Shown here piece after piece: positions 60,435-64,000 of a DNA stretch of 64,000 bases (positions are counted from its first letter, which is position 1; each line of letters opens with the position of its first letter). The notes beneath the pieces were generated by a model. It was not told the origin of the DNA. It worked only from the letters and a program-made list of their open reading frames with translations, and did no database searches. The translations under genes and the position numbers were made by a program. The stretch comes from Celerinatantimonas diazotrophica (GTDB lineage Bacteria > Pseudomonadota > Gammaproteobacteria > Enterobacterales > Celerinatantimonadaceae), in contig NZ_SMGD01000012.1 in NCBI RefSeq assembly GCF_004339545.1, positions 310,001 to 374,000 on the forward strand, written 5' to 3'.

Positions 60435-60795
60435 CTTTTTATCATCCGTTATGTTTGGCTGCTATTTTAAGAGAGATGCATGGTTATTTAAAATTATTAG
60501 TTTTTATCTCTTATAGCTAAATATTATAATTATATGAATATTTATTTTAGTGATAAATAACGTGTCATGTCTATGAAGGCTTAATCTTTACTAACGTTTA
60601 ATTAGTACTTTAAGTTATACTCATAACGACTTGATTTTTTAATGATGTTTTTATCTTTAACGATTCAAGAGCAATCCATTTTGAATGAACAAAGCAATAA
60701 GGAGCCAAAGCAGAATGAGTGCTTTGCGTCTATGCTAGTAAAGATTTTCTAATTCACTCTATTGATATATCAAAAATAATCAGAGGAGAACATAG
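60435..60795. other. A+T-rich divergent intergenic region
   Basis: It separates the ABC operon from the plus-strand signalling pair, so it must hold two divergent promoters. No clear palindrome or known operator was recognised. Confidence 0.4.
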
Positions 60796-61302
60796 ATGGC
60801 CAATCTGATGAGTCGTTGTGCTCAAGTCATGGTTTTTCTGGCTTTGTGCGCTTGGGGCAAAATGGTTTATGCCTCAGAACCGATTATTCTGACCATCTCT
60901 GGACACATTCGACCTACGCTCAGCGTACGCAAAGTAAATTTTACACTCAATGATTTGCAAAAATTTCCGCAATACATCTATAAAACGACTAATCGTTGGG
61001 TGGATAAGCCACATCAATATAAGGGGCCGCTGCTTGCTGATATATTAAAAAGTGTCCATGCTGAATCACCTCGTTTAACGTTGGTCGCGTTGAACGATTA
61101 CCGAGTCAATATGGATATGTCGAAGGTGATCAAATATAAACCGATTCTGGCTTGGTCGGATGATGGCAAGACGATGACGGTACGTGATCGCGGACCTTTG
61201 TGGTTGATGTTTCCGCTCGATAGTTATCCGAAGGCTCTTAAAAATACAGGAATGAATACTTATATGATTTGGCAGCTTCGAAAAATAATTGTGAATCAAT
61301 AA
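60796..61302 (+). CDS. Periplasmic molybdopterin-fold (Oxidored_molyb-like) protein without catalytic Cys
   Basis: 168 residues with a signal peptide (cleavage near residue 26, MVYA). The mature part resembles the sulfite-oxidase/YedY molybdopterin domain: FTLNDLQKFPQ, QYKGPLLADILKSV, LVALNDYRVNMDM, LAWSDDGKTMTVRDRGPLWLMFPLD and IWQLRKIIV. The mature protein has no cysteine, so it cannot ligate Mo as these enzymes do and is more likely a sensor. It has an AGAGGAG ribosome site and is followed 9 bp later by a membrane GGDEF-EAL protein, probably its signalling partner. Confidence 0.72.
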   Translation: MANLMSRCAQVMVFLALCAWGKMVYASEPIILTISGHIRPTLSVRKVNFTLNDLQKFPQYIYKTTNRWVDKPHQYKGPLLADILKSVHAESPRLTLVALNDYRVNMDMSKVIKYKPILAWSDDGKTMTVRDRGPLWLMFPLDSYPKALKNTGMNTYMIWQLRKIIVNQ

Positions 61303-61311
61303 CGGAACTCA

Positions 61312-63204
61312 ATGGGTATTAGTAAATGGTTTAGAAACTCCCAGTTGTTCAATTTCGGTATTCTCATTATTATCACGGGATTTCTTCTGGTAAGTTTTGT
61401 AGCAGCATTTAAGGTTTATCAAACCTCTAAAATGATTGAGCGGCAGCCTCATTCGGCTGTGTGGGGATTAGTTCAACTCCAAGAAGAACACCGCCGTTTT
61501 ATCAATACACTGCAACTCTATAAATATAAAGGAGTAAGTAAGCAGCAGCTACTGTTTCGCTACAATATTTTGTGGAGTCGTTTCCCCGTCCTTTTAGATG
61601 GCGATGAGTCAAACTATTTGCGTCAGATTAATGGGGCCAATGCATTGATTCGCGATATGTTTTCAGAAGTGCAACGGATTGAACCTATTTTGGAAGGGTT
61701 ACCCCGTAACGATATCGAAATCCCTAAAATTCTCCACTGGCTCGAAAATTTTAGTGGGCCCGTTAATGTTCTGGTAAATCGCGAATTTCACCGGATTCAG
61801 GAATCGCGACGAGTTTTGCAAACGCAACTACAGTCGCAGCAAAACTTTTTAGCGGGTGCGTTAGCTGGATTATTTTTTTGCTTCGCCCTGTTGGTTTTGG
61901 TTATTTTGATTCAAAGACATCGCTATCGGTGGTTAAAGCAGCACGATTCACTCTCACAGTTATTGAATCGACGGGCATTACATTCGCGTTTACAGCATTA
62001 TTTAGATGAGGATACTCGCGTTGTACTGGTCGGTATCTCGTTTGAAAAATTGTCTGTTTGGATGAGCCGGCTCAACATCAATCCACTGAGCGTGATAAGT
62101 GAACGGCTCAAAGCAACGGTTGAACAATCGTTGGGTAACGCAGTACTAGAGTTTGCAAGGTTTAGTGAAAACGAGTTTGCTCTGGTGCTGGATGCGCAGC
62201 ATTTCAGCTCAGAACTTATTGACCAATTTTATCAGCAACTGCGTTTGACGCTGATTCTTGCTGAACAAAGTTGTCAGTTGCGAAGCAAATTAGTGCTGGT
62301 GGAAAATATACATCAGCTACATCGAGCCGATGATGGCCTGCTGCGTCTCACCTTAGCTTTTGAGCAAGCCCGTAATAACCATGAATCTATCTACTATTAT
62401 CGCCATGAGCTACTGACTCGTGAGCAGCGTTGGATTGATCTCTGTGAACAGTTCCAAGAGGCGATCTCTAATAGACACTTACAGCTCCTTTATCAACCCA
62501 TTTTACGGGTGAATCATAAAATGCCTGTCGCACTGCAGATGCGGCTACGTTGGATTCATCCTCAATATGGGCGCATTGAACATGAAGAATTACTAAAATT
62601 AGCTGAACAAACCGAGCTCTGTCAGCTACTCAAAGAGCATTGGCTAGCTTTAGCGCTAGCTCAACATCGTTATTGGTCGAGTATTGGCCATGAGCGATTA
62701 ATGTTGTTATTTGCTCTACCCGTGGATTGGTTAGATGAGCCTTTTATTCAACTATTGGTTTATAAACTTAATGAACTTCAGATCCCGGTCGCGCAATTTA
62801 TGCTGGCTTGTCAACAAGGTGATTTATATGTCGGTACCCGCCAGTTTTATCTATTGAAAAAATTGCATCAGGCCGGAGTTCGAGTGTTAGTCGATGATAA
62901 TGTGATTCACGGCGTTAGCTGGCAGCAGTTACTTCGCTCACGTTATGAGTTTGTGCGCTTAACGGTACCGTTAAGCGCCGAGCTGACCCAACCCCAGCGG
63001 ATTATGCAGCTTGATGCGTTAGCTAATTTTATGAAAGAGTTAAAGTTAACGGTGATTTTTGAAGGGGTGAGTAATCGCGAACAGCTATATCAGATTGAAA
63101 CCGCATTTCCTCAGGCTTATGTTTGCGGGGCGGTTTTTGCACCGTTCATGGATACCGAACAAACAGAGCTGTATTTAAAAGAATTACTTAACCCTGCTTA
63201 TTGA
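61312..63204 (+). CDS. Membrane protein with degenerate GGDEF and EAL domains
   Basis: 630 residues. Helices near residues 14-36 and 179-201 flank a periplasmic region of about 140 residues. The GGDEF-type domain starts at HDSLSQLLNRRAL, but its active motif is SENEF (residues 285-289). The EAL-type domain starts near QFQEAIS; the EAL position is QMR (409-411), and other metal ligands differ (DDNVIHG for DDFGTGY; VRLTV for K.D), though EGVSN keeps one Glu. Neither synthesis nor hydrolysis of c-di-GMP is expected. It resembles CsrD-like regulators in having both domains degenerate. It is coupled to the molybdopterin-fold gene upstream. Confidence 0.82.
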   Translation: MGISKWFRNSQLFNFGILIIITGFLLVSFVAAFKVYQTSKMIERQPHSAVWGLVQLQEEHRRFINTLQLYKYKGVSKQQLLFRYNILWSRFPVLLDGDESNYLRQINGANALIRDMFSEVQRIEPILEGLPRNDIEIPKILHWLENFSGPVNVLVNREFHRIQESRRVLQTQLQSQQNFLAGALAGLFFCFALLVLVILIQRHRYRWLKQHDSLSQLLNRRALHSRLQHYLDEDTRVVLVGISFEKLSVWMSRLNINPLSVISERLKATVEQSLGNAVLEFARFSENEFALVLDAQHFSSELIDQFYQQLRLTLILAEQSCQLRSKLVLVENIHQLHRADDGLLRLTLAFEQARNNHESIYYYRHELLTREQRWIDLCEQFQEAISNRHLQLLYQPILRVNHKMPVALQMRLRWIHPQYGRIEHEELLKLAEQTELCQLLKEHWLALALAQHRYWSSIGHERLMLLFALPVDWLDEPFIQLLVYKLNELQIPVAQFMLACQQGDLYVGTRQFYLLKKLHQAGVRVLVDDNVIHGVSWQQLLRSRYEFVRLTVPLSAELTQPQRIMQLDALANFMKELKLTVIFEGVSNREQLYQIETAFPQAYVCGAVFAPFMDTEQTELYLKELLNPAY

Positions 63205-63277
63205 ACGCAGATAACCAAGCGTAAAGCAGCCGGCATGGCAAAACCAATGCCTTCTGCTTCCAAGAGGTCAACAGTCC

Positions 63278-63595
63278 CTAGCCTAATAGCTGTTTAAATG
63301 ATGCCAATGTTTTATGGGCTAGTTCGATTTTAACCACTAATGTTTCTAAGACTTTTTTAAAATCTTGTTCATCTTCACACTGTTGCAATCTGAGTAGATC
63401 ATTGGCGAGTTCCTCGACATAGGGCAAAAAATGATCTGCTTCAGTGCTAAATGGACTGTCATTAACGAAGATTTTATCGAACTGACCCAATCCATCCGCT
63501 TGCTGAGCACTGATAACTTTATCGGCATCAACTGCTTTGTGATAGATGGCTTTAATATTAATCTTAAGCTGCTCGATGACTTTTTCTTGATTCAT
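63278..63595 (-). CDS. Small conserved-looking protein of unknown function
   Basis: 105 residues, acidic and largely helical, with no signal peptide, membrane segment or cysteine cluster (one Cys only). No family was recognised. It lies 33 bp downstream of epmB on the same strand and may be co-transcribed. An imperfect hairpin (GGCAT/ATGCC, about 63225-63260) lies between its stop and the convergent GGDEF-EAL gene. Confidence 0.6.
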   Translation of the reverse strand: MNQEKVIEQLKINIKAIYHKAVDADKVISAQQADGLGQFDKIFVNDSPFSTEADHFLPYVEELANDLLRLQQCEDEQDFKKVLETLVVKIELAHKTLASFKQLLG

Positions 63596-63628
63596 GACTC
63601 ATCTTTGGTTGAAATTTCTGATTAGCCA

Positions 63629-64000
63629 TTATAACAGACTTAATCCGAGATCCTGAGGGGTCTTACTGGGTTTATGTGGCTCCTCACGCACGAGTCGGGG
63701 AATTAAAAAACCAGGTAAGAGTTCATAAAGCTGGTGCATTATGGCAACTGCATCCTGATGGCTAACATCAAAATGAGTGGCGCCTGTGACTTTATCGAGC
63801 AGATGTAAATAGTAGGGTTGAATATCGCTGGCAAAGAGGGCTTCACTGAGGTTGGCTAAAGTCTGTGCATCATCGTTTACCCCGGCTAATAAGACACTTT
63901 GGTTTAGCAACCAAATACCACGTGATTTGAGTGGTTTTAGTGCTTCTGTCAAAGTTTGGCTGACTTCATTCGGGTGGTTGATGTGAGTCACCAAAATCGT
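63629..64000 (-). CDS. epmB: EF-P (R)-beta-lysylation aminomutase EpmB, 3' part
   Basis: The frame stays open to the window edge, so only the C-terminal roughly 124 residues are visible. VTHINHPNEVSQTL, GIWLLNQSVLLAGVNDDAQTLANLSEALF, IQPYYLHLLDKVTGATHFDV and EPHKPSKTPQDL match the lysine 2,3-aminomutase-like EpmB (YjeK). EpmB is a radical-SAM/PLP enzyme that makes (R)-beta-lysine for EpmA to attach to elongation factor P. The radical-SAM cysteines lie outside the window. Confidence 0.93.
   Translation of the reverse strand, partial: TILVTHINHPNEVSQTLTEALKPLKSRGIWLLNQSVLLAGVNDDAQTLANLSEALFASDIQPYYLHLLDKVTGATHFDVSHQDAVAIMHQLYELLPGFLIPRLVREEPHKPSKTPQDLGLSLL

Overview
This window looks like chromosome from a gammaproteobacterium on the Enterobacterales/Vibrionales/Aeromonadales side. 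The evidence is the gene order (aroQ-accB-accC-prmA-dusB-fis), the pairing of fxsA with groESL, and an enterobacterial-type maltose regulon whose MalT and MalG are close to the E. coli proteins. A genus such as Celerinatantimonas is possible, but the sequence alone does not settle it. No rRNA, intact tRNA, CRISPR array or complete insertion sequence was seen. Functions are assigned by recognising protein families by eye; no database search was run.

Layout. Positions 1-2800 are an A+T-rich, decayed accessory segment. It holds a CxxC thioredoxin-like gene, a broken arsJ, a LysE-type exporter with an octamer repeat array in its promoter region, a possible group II intron scar and a TudS-related gene. 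Positions 2990-9600 are a housekeeping block on the minus strand: tyrS, yciN, aroQ, accB, accC, prmA, dusB, fis. Positions 9770-13250 carry fxsA, groES and groEL behind a sigma-32-like promoter, then nikR. Positions 13340-19000 carry a GH28-like protein with altered active-site residues, a two-component system divergent from a Met-rich secreted protein, and eamA.

Positions 19000-25050 encode a two-partner secretion pair (TpsB and a large GLUG/MBG-repeat TpsA). Next to it, 25230-29510 is a zinc-starvation cluster (folE2, a gamma-carbonic-anhydrase-like gene, znuA, znuC, znuB) with two Zur-box palindromes. One of these boxes lies in the region shared with the TPS operon. An aldo/keto reductase follows. 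Positions 31130-50490 hold a nearly complete maltose/maltodextrin regulon: a periplasmic DUF4432 epimerase-like protein, lamB-malM, malK divergent from malEFG, malP-malQ divergent from malT, and a secreted GH13 amylase. MalT-box-like GGATGA/GGGGGA motifs recur in the control regions. Together these genes would cut, import and break down maltodextrins.

Positions 50700-53800 hold sotB and a divergent TetR/EamA exporter pair with two matching operators. Positions 53819-60434 are an oligopeptide-type ABC operon bracketed by two paralogous binding proteins. Positions 60796-63204 encode a periplasmic molybdopterin-fold protein lacking the catalytic Cys, together with a membrane GGDEF-EAL protein whose two catalytic motifs are both lost. 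This is the best candidate for an undescribed signalling system in the window. The window ends with a small unknown gene and the 3' part of epmB.
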